The translations under genes were made by a program, and so were the position numbers. Below, piece after piece: positions 45,701-53,519 of a stretch of 64,000 bases of DNA. The first letter of the stretch is position 1, and every line of letters begins with the position of its first letter. Source of the DNA: an uncultured Paenibacillaceae bacterium (GTDB lineage Bacteria > Bacillota > Bacilli > Paenibacillales > K13); assembly GCA_913056365.1 (NCBI GenBank), contig CAJXLT010000013.1, forward strand, positions 36,196 to 100,195. Reading direction: 5' to 3'. The notes beneath the pieces are model-generated. The model was given only the letters and a program-made list of their open reading frames with translations, ran no database searches and had not been told where the DNA came from.

Positions 45701-48700
45701 CGAGACTGAGCGGACAGCTGATAGAGGAAGACGGCTTAACGAATCTCCAGATCAGCGGGGAGGACGATACGGGTATCTTTTATTGTTATATTGACATCTA
45801 TGATCGGAACGGTGTTTACGTACTGGCTGATGGAGTCGTTGGAGGTGGCCCGGACGAGGCGTTCATGGTGTCGGTACCTCTTGAAGCATTGCCGGAAGAT
45901 CCGTATGTCATTCTCACCGCCTATGATTATGCCGGCAACGCGACACAGGTCGAAGTGGGGACAGAATTGCCTCTTTTCTATCAGGGCTACACCATTGAAC
46001 AGAATACGGCAATCGTGGATTTCTTTTGGCAGCTGTCGAGCCTTGTAACGGATATAACCGTACAGGTGGATGGTCAGGAAGAGAGAAGCATTGCGACAGA
46101 GTCCAATTGGCGCAATTTCTTTTCATTGCCATTGACGTACGGCGATCACACCGTAGCCATCAAAGCGTTCGATGACGAGGGGGAATTGGTAGCGGCCATA
46201 GATGAAACGATTGAGGGGCTTAATGCTATTTCTCTGTCTATAGACGAAACGATTACCACTCACCACCACCTTACAGAGCCTGTCGAAATCAGTTATTTCG
46301 TTACTGATGATCGCATACAGATCGTCACGCTGGCTGTAGAGGATGGCGATCAGATATTGCAACAACAGATTGATGAACCTGGCACATACACCTTCTACTA
46401 TGACGCGCCTGATGGAGAAACGGTACTATCGCTGCAAGCTTGGTCTGAGGAAGATGACTTATTAGGCCAACGAAACATAACGATCCGAAATGTTAAATTG
46501 TTCGATGTACAGTTTGATCAAGAAGCTTACGTTGTGGAAGATGAAGTTCAGCTGCCGATTACGATGAGGTTTAGCGAAGAGGTCGACAACGCTGTTTTCG
46601 ACATTTTCAATCCGGAAGGACAGCGTGTGACAGATTCGGTATACCATTCCGTTACGGATGCGGTGTATGCATACCAATTAGAAACGGCAAGCTTAGGTTC
46701 TGGTCAGTTCACCCTTCAATTGGATGCTTATGATGCAGATAGTCAATTTCTTGATAGAAGCAACGCTGAATTGTTTCTTTATCCAACAGGGGTGCTGGAT
46801 TATGGGGATTCTAAATCGATGATTCGGACGAATGAGGACTCGCTCACACTGAATTGGGATTATGATTCATCTGTTACGATAAGCGAGGATGTGTCTGCCG
46901 TTACCATCATGGTGAATGGAGAAGGAAGTCCGCTTGCCGTGAATGATACGTCCTATACGTTAGATCTGACAGCATACGAGGATGAAGAAACCATTACGGT
47001 CCAAATTAGGGCCACGGATCAAGAGGGCAAGGAAGGAATCTTAACGTATACGATTGTAAGAGATTTATCGGCCCCGGCATGGATTGTTTTTAGCCCATAT
47101 TCTTTCCAGGTGATCAATGAGCAATATAATCGGGCCGGTGTGGTGTTTGATGCTTTAAACCTCTCAAATGATCTGGATACAGATTCGGTTAGCCTTCGCG
47201 TAGCCGGTATGGAGGAGCCTGAGCTTGTTCAGGTGATAGATGAAGGTGGTCTGCTTATGGTTAATGAAGTCGTATCCTTCACGGAGGAAGGGTTTCAAAA
47301 TATTGAATTGCACTATCAGGATGTAGCAGGCAATACCGGCTATTACCATCGAAAGGTGCTCGTCGACTTGACATCGCCAACGATCGAATTGACGAACCTT
47401 AACTTGACACTGTCAGAGACCGAGGATTCGGTACAGGGCCGGCGTATGTATGAAGATCAGATAACGACTACGGCTTCATCCCTTTCGCTGCAAGGCACCG
47501 TTAGCGACCAGCTAACCAGCTTTAAGTTCGGGATTAACGACAGTCAACTCTTGGGGATACTTGGCTATAACATTGAGGCAGGCGTAGCGGATGCAAGACC
47601 GTTCCATGAGACATACGAATTAAGTGAGGGCGAGAATCAGATTGTCCTTCATGCGGAGGATCGAGCAGGCAACCAGACCTTCATTCATTTGACTGTTATG
47701 AAAGAGACGGAAACCGGTAGCGGTAACCCTCCCAATATTCCAAGTATTCCTGCAGGCCATAGCGCTAATCAACAGGAGGAGGGTGCCTTCACCACAATCA
47801 TCGACAAGGATCATCCAGAAAAAGTTGAAATAAAAGGTTCGCGCGCATTTGTGGAGCAATATTCGGAAGATGAGAGCGAGTCAGAAGTCATTATTGATCT
47901 TTCCGAATGGAATACAGAACCCTTCCATCAATTGCTGTTTACCCTGGAGCCAGAGCTGGCTCTGTTGCTTGAGGCATCGGGTAAGGATCTGCTATGGAAG
48001 AATACTCAGTTTGAAATCACAATTCCAAACGGTGTTCTTTCCGATTTTATGGACGAGGACGGCTTTCAACTGAACGTCATGATAAACGAGACCCAAGCGG
48101 GCGTAACCCTTCTAACTGGCGACCATATTTCCATCGTATCTCCCGTGCTCACTATAGGAGAAGAGGGTCGCATGTTATCGGATGAGATCGGGATTGCACT
48201 GACCTTCAACTCTAAGCTGGTTGCGGATTCAAGCAAGGTAGGCATGTATCGTCTGGGAGAAGAGGGATGGCGCTATGAGGGCATTTCTTCCAACCGAGAT
48301 GGGAACAAGTTATTCATCAAGACAAGTCAACTGGGGACCTTCGCGGTCCTAGAGTATGATATAACGTTCAAGGATCTTAATAGCCATTGGGCGAAGAATG
48401 AAATAGAAGCACTCGCTTCCATGCATATCGTCAAAGGAATGTCTGATGATCGGTTCTCGCCGGACGTTCCTATTACTCGCGCAGAATTTACCGCATTGCT
48501 CGTAAGAGCGCTGCAATTGCCTGTTGCAGATTATCAAGGTCATTATAAGGATGTTCCTGCAGATGCATGGTATGCGGCAACAGTCGAAGCTGCAAGCCAG
48601 GTCGGCATTGTAGCTGGATCGGGGAGTGGCATATTCCGTCCTGATGATGAAATTACTCGGGAGCAAATGGTTGTCATGATTGTGCGAGCCTTGCATCCAG

Positions 48701-48891
48701 CCTTGCATCCAGCGATGAATTCATTACCCTTCGAAGATCACAATGAGATCTCAGACTGGGCTCTGGCATCTGTCGATTGGGCAAGCCAAGAAGGTCTGGT
48801 ACAAGGAATGACGGAAACTCAATTTGCGCCACTCCACAGTTCGAGCCGAGCTCAGGCAGCGGTTATGATTTATAGAATGCTTCAATTCTAA
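42757..48891 (+). CDS. SLH-anchored subtilisin-like (S8) protease with PA domain
   Basis: A cell-wall serine protease of about 2044 residues. Order: signal peptide (ILLMMITPNVNVASAA), an I9-type propeptide (VLVIVEMETPS ... VKEVHIAKVYE), and the S8 domain with Asp231 (IAIIDTGVNYHHPAF), His292 (QHGVHVAGIAAG) and Ser629 (MSGTSMAAPVVTG). A PA insertion (GKIALIERGEISFAAKTANAADNGAVAVIIYND) lies between His and Ser, as in Vpr and lactocepin-type enzymes. Fn3/Ig-like modules follow, a pre-SLH domain, and three SLH domains. I chose GTG 42757, 9 bases after GAGGAG; TTG 42748 touches that box. It lies 65 bases after the GLUG/SLH gene and is probably in its transcript. All triad residues are present. Confidence 0.93.
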   Translation: MINRVCRKISFVLILLMMITPNVNVASAANQPAALDSEASLVSELSKQSLEKAEQSRQEWLQEREQTDPTLEKMKERSGQSSDSDDSTTDYKPNDKVLVIVEMETPSVSDQLSVRRLDFKEANVAQVQNYQSEIQASQQQVLDSIDRMNVWLVKGYHFKNMLNAFSGEVLYKDIIKIKKIAGVKEVHIAKVYEQNEVESEPASIYSAPNIGAEQTWDTGLLGEDITIAIIDTGVNYHHPAFGGNGTETLELGGKQDLSPVTGNGQGYNERVIGGYNWADGNNDIVDRTYIQHGVHVAGIAAGFDATGAISGTPFKGLAPKAKILAEKVVSNNGSRRFTHSVEYIAAIEHAVANGADVINMSFGTSAEAFVSDDPAIQAVENAVKSGVVVAISAGNAAYSTEYVYNPLASMRDYATVGSPSISPSAISVAASANQFGYYDSFDLNVPIESETEEVSDLQQIPMLAYELLPSPSSLLGELEIVDAGLGLVTDFAAIDVSGKIALIERGEISFAAKTANAADNGAVAVIIYNDYREGYVEMGEFTSEEGIPAVFIRGDHGRTLTEALDANIPLTVSFSEQLALADLEYEWMTDFSSWGPEPHLNFKPNFTAPGEDVYSSVVNDDYKEMSGTSMAAPVVTGASALVIESLRSRSIAYTPQDVTTVLSNTAKILINPESGTPYSVRQQGAGRIQVNQAVASHVWVTGLNGEPGIALKAFDQQSITFTLQVNNLGNEERTFQLAGDAYKDATFTDTDDGLEYNDLTLEEIAGAEVSFAQETLTVPAQTTSLIDVTLQLPDDLEVNQFVDGWVHLTPTDGLDDTKIVVPYFGFFGDWNQPQVIDKHWSEYESYFWQTGLFEDTSRNYPLGMSMDYDYWEDYASFSPNGDGDLDVIVPKVSLLRSAERLEVNLLNSQYQQLQTLMVQNNLSKASASASTIRRLKGWNGTLNQEVVEDGQYYIQVIAKAYGVGDGVTQEYVYPVKVDTEQPRLSGQLIEEDGLTNLQISGEDDTGIFYCYIDIYDRNGVYVLADGVVGGGPDEAFMVSVPLEALPEDPYVILTAYDYAGNATQVEVGTELPLFYQGYTIEQNTAIVDFFWQLSSLVTDITVQVDGQEERSIATESNWRNFFSLPLTYGDHTVAIKAFDDEGELVAAIDETIEGLNAISLSIDETITTHHHLTEPVEISYFVTDDRIQIVTLAVEDGDQILQQQIDEPGTYTFYYDAPDGETVLSLQAWSEEDDLLGQRNITIRNVKLFDVQFDQEAYVVEDEVQLPITMRFSEEVDNAVFDIFNPEGQRVTDSVYHSVTDAVYAYQLETASLGSGQFTLQLDAYDADSQFLDRSNAELFLYPTGVLDYGDSKSMIRTNEDSLTLNWDYDSSVTISEDVSAVTIMVNGEGSPLAVNDTSYTLDLTAYEDEETITVQIRATDQEGKEGILTYTIVRDLSAPAWIVFSPYSFQVINEQYNRAGVVFDALNLSNDLDTDSVSLRVAGMEEPELVQVIDEGGLLMVNEVVSFTEEGFQNIELHYQDVAGNTGYYHRKVLVDLTSPTIELTNLNLTLSETEDSVQGRRMYEDQITTTASSLSLQGTVSDQLTSFKFGINDSQLLGILGYNIEAGVADARPFHETYELSEGENQIVLHAEDRAGNQTFIHLTVMKETETGSGNPPNIPSIPAGHSANQQEEGAFTTIIDKDHPEKVEIKGSRAFVEQYSEDESESEVIIDLSEWNTEPFHQLLFTLEPELALLLEASGKDLLWKNTQFEITIPNGVLSDFMDEDGFQLNVMINETQAGVTLLTGDHISIVSPVLTIGEEGRMLSDEIGIALTFNSKLVADSSKVGMYRLGEEGWRYEGISSNRDGNKLFIKTSQLGTFAVLEYDITFKDLNSHWAKNEIEALASMHIVKGMSDDRFSPDVPITRAEFTALLVRALQLPVADYQGHYKDVPADAWYAATVEAASQVGIVAGSGSGIFRPDDEITREQMVVMIVRALHPALHPAMNSLPFEDHNEISDWALASVDWASQEGLVQGMTETQFAPLHSSSRAQAAVMIYRMLQF

Positions 48892-48930
48892 TAGGTAGTG
48901 AGAAGTTATTGAGATTTATAAGGCACTCAT

Positions 48931-48974
48931 AAGGCACTGCGAAGTCTCGGTATGAGAAGTCTCAGTGCCTTTCA
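48931..48974 (+). terminator. Terminator after the SLH protease gene
   Basis: Arms AAGGCACTG and CAGTGCCTT enclose a second, weaker stem and are followed by TTC. It lies about 40 bases after the protease stop and just before the ribosome-binding site of the next gene, so that gene probably has its own promoter or relies on read-through. Confidence 0.7.
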
Positions 48975-48994
48975 TATAACAGGAGGTGTATACA

Positions 48995-49900
48995 ATGCGA
49001 TTCAAGAAACTTTATGTTGTAGGGAGCCTATGTATCATCATGTGCTTGAGCGCGGCTGGCTGCGAAGGACAGCAATTGGTTGAATCTAACGAGCAGCGTG
49101 ATTGGATCGGGGCCGAGTGTGACAATAGGGAGACTTGTGCGGCTTGGGGAGATGAAGTCGCAGAAGAGCTGGAACTATATTATGGATCATTAGTCGACAT
49201 GCAATCTGTTGAACTGAGCGCTGAAGAAGAGGAGCGGTCCGAAGAAGACGAAGCAATAATAGCGGAATATCAGATCGAAGGCAATGCCTTTATTGGAGAC
49301 ATTGAATCGACGGATGCAGCCGAGCATGAACGGCTGTGGAACGACTTCGCATGGCTGTTTCCTCTCGAAGAACGGAAGATGGTGACAGCGTTCTCGGTTT
49401 TCTCGCATGTCGATACGCTTGCTCATGTCGTTCAGCATGAAGATAACGCACAAGAATGGTCGCTTGCCATGAATATAGACCCTGCTATTATGAGTCCAGA
49501 AGAGAAGATGGCAACTCTCGTTCACGAATTCGGGCACTTGCTTACACTTAATTCCACGCAGGTAGATCCGTTCGTGGAACAGAGAAGCTGCACGACGTTA
49601 TTCTTGGATGAAGGGTGCGCAAGCAAGGATGCCTATATTTATGCGTTTCAATCGAGATTTTGGCCTGAACTAGCGTACGATTACAATGACAAGCAATTCG
49701 TAAGCGAGTATGCAGCAATGGATTTCGTTGAAGATATTGCCGAATCATGGATGAACTTTGTGTTGACGGAAAAACCCGCCGGAGCGACAATTGCGGAGAA
49801 GAAAGTGTTGTTCTTCTACGACTATGATGAGCTCGTTATGCTTCGAGCCGAGCTGCTGGCAAGAGTGGCGTCATGGATGGAACGGTACGCCAAAGATTAG
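48995..49900 (+). CDS. Lipoprotein with HExxH metallopeptidase motif
   Basis: A 301-residue exported lipoprotein. The signal peptide ends in lipobox SAAGC (CIIMCLSAAGCEGQQL). A zinc-peptidase motif, LVHEFGHLLTLN, lies at about residues 174-185, followed by a DEGCASKDAYIY segment and FVEDIAESWMNFVL, where the second glutamate (VEDIAE) may be the third metal ligand. I do not recognise a named family. ATG 48995 follows AGGAGGTG with good spacing; a GTG at 48986 is too close to that box. Two cysteine pairs (CDNRETC, and SCTTLFLDEGC) could form disulphides outside the cell. It follows the SLH protease and may act with it on surface proteins. Confidence 0.75.
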   Translation: MRFKKLYVVGSLCIIMCLSAAGCEGQQLVESNEQRDWIGAECDNRETCAAWGDEVAEELELYYGSLVDMQSVELSAEEEERSEEDEAIIAEYQIEGNAFIGDIESTDAAEHERLWNDFAWLFPLEERKMVTAFSVFSHVDTLAHVVQHEDNAQEWSLAMNIDPAIMSPEEKMATLVHEFGHLLTLNSTQVDPFVEQRSCTTLFLDEGCASKDAYIYAFQSRFWPELAYDYNDKQFVSEYAAMDFVEDIAESWMNFVLTEKPAGATIAEKKVLFFYDYDELVMLRAELLARVASWMERYAKD

Positions 49901-50042
49901 ACACCAAACTAACTATAGGAATACGGTAACGATAACAGAATCGAGACCTTTTGGTACGTTTTAATGGAACATATATAGTAGGAACTACTTTGTGGGCGGG
50001 TACATACATTGGTTTTGTATGAACCACAATGGAGGGATTCAA

Positions 50043-50144
50043 TTGAAAAATATGGTTCCATCATCTGTAATGCCTCTTCTTCGTTCGCTTGTGCGAGGTT
50101 GTCTGGATTATGCCGGAAACCGGCAAATAAGACAAATTGGATAA
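50043..50144 (+). CDS. Possible 33-residue peptide
   Basis: A TTG-initiated frame beginning KNMVPSSVMPLLRSLVRGC with an ATGGAGGG box 6-7 bases upstream, in the 310-base gap between the metallopeptidase gene and the convergent MalT/BTAD regulator. The peptide is basic and partly amphipathic with one cysteine. I do not recognise it, and chance occurrence is quite possible. Nothing else gene-like is seen in this gap. Confidence 0.25.
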   Translation: MKNMVPSSVMPLLRSLVRGCLDYAGNRQIRQIG

Positions 50145-50209
50145 CACAATAAAGCGGCTGCCGCTGATGGTGCCCAAGCCAAGACTGCAGTCGCTTATTG
50201 TCGGAATAA

Positions 50210-53200
50210 CTACTTCAGTCGCAGCAATTGTTTTACAGACGCTTTCGGTTCTACCTCTAACTCGGTTTGAAGCAAATGCTCAAGATGCTCATATTGTTTT
50301 ATTGCTGAAACACGATCCCCCTCAAGCAAATAGACATGAATCAATTTTTCGTGAATGTCTTCATTTAACGGATTGCAGGCCAAGATCTTCTTCAACAGAT
50401 GCACCGCGGCAGATAATTCCCGTTCCTGCACGTAATGCTCATATATTTGAAGCAACATGCCTGTATACGCACTTTCGAGATCGATTCGCTTTTGTTCAGC
50501 CCAAGGATAATCATTTCCTTCCAAGTAACCTGTCTGATAGAGTTTCTCCAATTGCTCTTCATATTGTTTGATGTTTGTGCTTCCGATCGGTATGCCGTCG
50601 GATATCAATTGATCAAAGGCATCGATATCACAATCGAATCGGTTCATTTGGATTCGATAAAAGCCTCTGACATGCTGAACGATCCCTTCAATCCCGATTG
50701 CGCTCAAGTTTTTTCGTAAATAATATACCGTTGTATTGAACAGGCCCTTGGCCCTGCTCGCATCCACATCTCCCCATAAGCTATCTAGAATTTTATCTCT
50801 GTCCACCGGTTCTCCTCTATGATGAACCAAGTAAGCGATGAGCTCCTCCACTTTGGAGGTACGCCATTTTATTTCTTCTTCTCCTGATCGCCCCATGAAT
50901 TGAAACCGGCCAAAGGTTCGCACTTGAACCCGAGTGTCTTCCTGAGTCAGCGGCTGTAGGTCCGGGAATATTGGCAGTAAGCTCTCTGCGTATTCGATGG
51001 ATGCAGAAGAACTCGAATCTGCCTGCACATACTCAGTCAGCAGCTCCGCCATGACAGCACCCTCATCCACGAAGCTGCGAATGAATCCTTCAGGCTGAGC
51101 CAATTGTAAAGCGGACTCCAAGCGTAACAGTGCCTTCTCCTTTTGACTCATTGTTTGAAGGAGCACACTTTGCAGGATGAGCACTTTGATTCGATCCCGT
51201 AACCGATCCGCTTTCATCAACAGTTGAAGCAGTTTTTCCGATAGAGCCAGTGCTTGCTCGCGGTGTCCACATGCCGCCAACACGTTGGCCAAAGCCAAAT
51301 ATTCGAACACGCTGTGCAGCGACACTTCATCCGTATGCGCCATTTCATTTCGCTGCAGCCACTTGATCCCATATTCGATATGGCCTTGATGCACGAATTG
51401 CCAAGCCTCCTCCGCCTCGATCTTTCTCATAAACAGCTCATAATCAGGAGAATCGAGCTGCAGCTTGAGCTGCTCCATCAGCTCCTGCGCCTTGGTGGGT
51501 TTTCCAAGTCCTATTTGAATCCTCGCAGCGGTAATATACACAGGGAATGCCATGCGCGGCATGAGCGATTTATTGTCCAGTCTCACAATCCGGTTTATAT
51601 TGGCCTCTGCCTCTTCCAACCGATTCCATTCATAAAGCAGCTTACTGTAAGAAGCAAACATGGATGCTATATACGGATGGTCCGTACGAGCCCCACTATG
51701 ATTGATCATCCTTTTCAGATATGAGGCGGCTTCATGGTAGTCATTAATGTAGAACAAGTGGTCCTCAAATTCTTCTGTTCCAAAATGCTTATTTTGACCA
51801 ATCAAGTGAGAAATACTATTATGCATCATATATTGGTCAGCCTTTATAAGATAGTCGGCAGAATGCTTCAAATCTTTTTGAATAAAAAAAGACATGGCAT
51901 GTAGTAAATATAAATCGCCCATGAATGTTTTCCATTCATTCTCTTCCATTTGACCCTTTAGTGCTTCATATCGTGTTTTGGCTTGCTCCACTTTTTCAGG
52001 AATGTACTTCCATTGCCTCCTGTCTACAAACATGAGGTTCAAATAAAACCACTCCAAATAAGGCCGATGGACAAGATAGCGTTCCGGCACTTGCAGGATC
52101 CATCTGCTGAGCACAACACTCTTCTTATAGAGAAAGGTATACAGATGCTCCTCCATGATCCGAACGACTTCTTGAAATTGCCGTCCTGTCAAGTAATGCT
52201 CCGCCGCTTCTTCCAGAAAACCATGGGACTCCAGCCAACTCGCCGCATGAACATGCGCCTTCTCCCACTCTACTTCTGACTGTCTGTAGAACATCTTATG
52301 CAAAAACTCAGACCATAAATGATGATAGCGATACCACTCTTGTTGCTCGTCAAGCGGGATGATAAACAAGTGGTATTGCTCCAGTTTTTCCAACTGCTCC
52401 TGACTGCTCTCTTGACCCGTGACAGCCTGACATAGCGAATGATTCATACGGGATAATATCGACGTACGAAGCAAAAAAGAACGCAGCTCCTCCGTTTGAT
52501 GCCGAAACACTTCCTCCAATAAATACTCCGCGATATCCTGCTGATGTCCGCTGAATCGATGTATGGACTCCTCGATATTATGGCTGCCCTTCAATGAAAT
52601 GGCTGCCAGCTGCAAGCCGCTGATCCAGCCCTCCGTCTGATGGCACAGCTGAGCAACTTGATCACGAGTCAGGGACAATTCCGTTGTATCACGAAAGAAG
52701 GCGAATCCTTCTTCCGGCCCAAAGCGAAGCTCCTGCATCGTAATGCGCCGCAGCTCGCCTCTGGCCAGCAGCCTTGCAGTGGGAAAGGTCAATTCCGTTC
52801 GGCTAGCCATATAAAGATGAATGTGAGCAGGTAAATGCTCCAGCAAATAGCTTAATGATTTATAGATCACGTGAGATTCAATCAGGTGAACATCGTCCAG
52901 GATGATGACAAGCTCATCGGTAATCTGTTCCAGTTCATTCAGCATTGCTTGTATCGCTGGCTCCGTGGAAACTACAGACGCCGATGGACCCTGTTCAAGA
53001 AGCGGCCAAACCGATGGGCCAAAGCCAGGGATCTGTTCCCGAATGGATGCCGTGATATAGCTCCAGAACTGAACCCAATCGTCATCCTGTTTGTCCAGTG
53101 AGATCCAGGCAGCAGGTCTTACACCGTGTATAGCCCACTCGCTTAACAGCGTCGTCTTTCCATAGCCAGCCGGTGCGATAAGCAGCGTCAACCTGGCTCT

Positions 53201-53290
53201 CATCCCTTCTTCAAGCAAGCGCATCAGCCTGGATCGATCAACTAAAACATGGCGTACATGGGGGATGGTAATCTTGGTTTTCACTATCAA
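50210..53290 (-). CDS. MalT-type STAND ATPase regulator with OmpR-type helix and BTAD domain
   Basis: A 1026-residue regulator. The N-terminal ATPase has Walker A (APAGYGKTTLLSEWA) and Walker B-like ELVIILDDVHLI. TPR-like helices fill the middle. Unlike the regulator at 34283, the C terminus has no LuxR helix: instead there is an OmpR-type winged helix (VRTFGRFQFMG ... WRTSKVEELIAYLVHHRGEPVDRDKILDSLWGDVDASRAKGLFNTTVYYLRKNL) and a bacterial transcriptional activator domain (EEQLEKLYQTGYLEGNDYPWAEQKRIDLE ... LLKKILACNPLNEDIHEKLIHVYL), the SARP combination. The ATPase type is MalT-like. It lies downstream of, and on the same strand as, the NHL/SLH gene, with a terminator between them. Confidence 0.9.
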   Translation of the reverse strand: MIVKTKITIPHVRHVLVDRSRLMRLLEEGMRARLTLLIAPAGYGKTTLLSEWAIHGVRPAAWISLDKQDDDWVQFWSYITASIREQIPGFGPSVWPLLEQGPSASVVSTEPAIQAMLNELEQITDELVIILDDVHLIESHVIYKSLSYLLEHLPAHIHLYMASRTELTFPTARLLARGELRRITMQELRFGPEEGFAFFRDTTELSLTRDQVAQLCHQTEGWISGLQLAAISLKGSHNIEESIHRFSGHQQDIAEYLLEEVFRHQTEELRSFLLRTSILSRMNHSLCQAVTGQESSQEQLEKLEQYHLFIIPLDEQQEWYRYHHLWSEFLHKMFYRQSEVEWEKAHVHAASWLESHGFLEEAAEHYLTGRQFQEVVRIMEEHLYTFLYKKSVVLSRWILQVPERYLVHRPYLEWFYLNLMFVDRRQWKYIPEKVEQAKTRYEALKGQMEENEWKTFMGDLYLLHAMSFFIQKDLKHSADYLIKADQYMMHNSISHLIGQNKHFGTEEFEDHLFYINDYHEAASYLKRMINHSGARTDHPYIASMFASYSKLLYEWNRLEEAEANINRIVRLDNKSLMPRMAFPVYITAARIQIGLGKPTKAQELMEQLKLQLDSPDYELFMRKIEAEEAWQFVHQGHIEYGIKWLQRNEMAHTDEVSLHSVFEYLALANVLAACGHREQALALSEKLLQLLMKADRLRDRIKVLILQSVLLQTMSQKEKALLRLESALQLAQPEGFIRSFVDEGAVMAELLTEYVQADSSSSASIEYAESLLPIFPDLQPLTQEDTRVQVRTFGRFQFMGRSGEEEIKWRTSKVEELIAYLVHHRGEPVDRDKILDSLWGDVDASRAKGLFNTTVYYLRKNLSAIGIEGIVQHVRGFYRIQMNRFDCDIDAFDQLISDGIPIGSTNIKQYEEQLEKLYQTGYLEGNDYPWAEQKRIDLESAYTGMLLQIYEHYVQERELSAAVHLLKKILACNPLNEDIHEKLIHVYLLEGDRVSAIKQYEHLEHLLQTELEVEPKASVKQLLRLK

Positions 53291-53402
53291 TGGGATGCCC
53301 TCCTACATGGATAGAAATGAACGCTTCTGAAACCGCAACGATTGCGGAGGAGGATATACGCTTAGTAGATTCAATTTGATTGCTATTTCAATAATTTCCT
53401 AG

Positions 53403-53420
53403 TCATATTTCGACATATGA
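53403..53420. promoter_or_regulatory. Inverted repeat upstream of the MalT/BTAD regulator
   Basis: TCATAT and ATATGA arms around a 6-base centre, about 110 bases before the regulator start. It is a candidate operator, possibly for autoregulation. The surrounding sequence is AT-rich, which lowers confidence. Confidence 0.3.
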
Positions 53421-53443
53421 TACTTACAATCCTACGTGCATAC

Positions 53444-53484
53444 AAAAAAAGCTGCTCCCGGCAATCATGTCTGCCAGAAGCAAC
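53444..53484 (-). terminator. Terminator after the NHL/SLH surface-protein gene
   Basis: Read on the minus strand: stem GCTTCTGGCA with TGCCGGGAGC (including G-T pairs), an 8-base loop, and a run of seven T residues. It follows the stop of the surface-protein gene at 53520 by about 35 bases. Confidence 0.85.
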
Positions 53485-53519
53485 CTATACTTTAAACATT
53501 TTTCAAGTTTTATTGCTGT

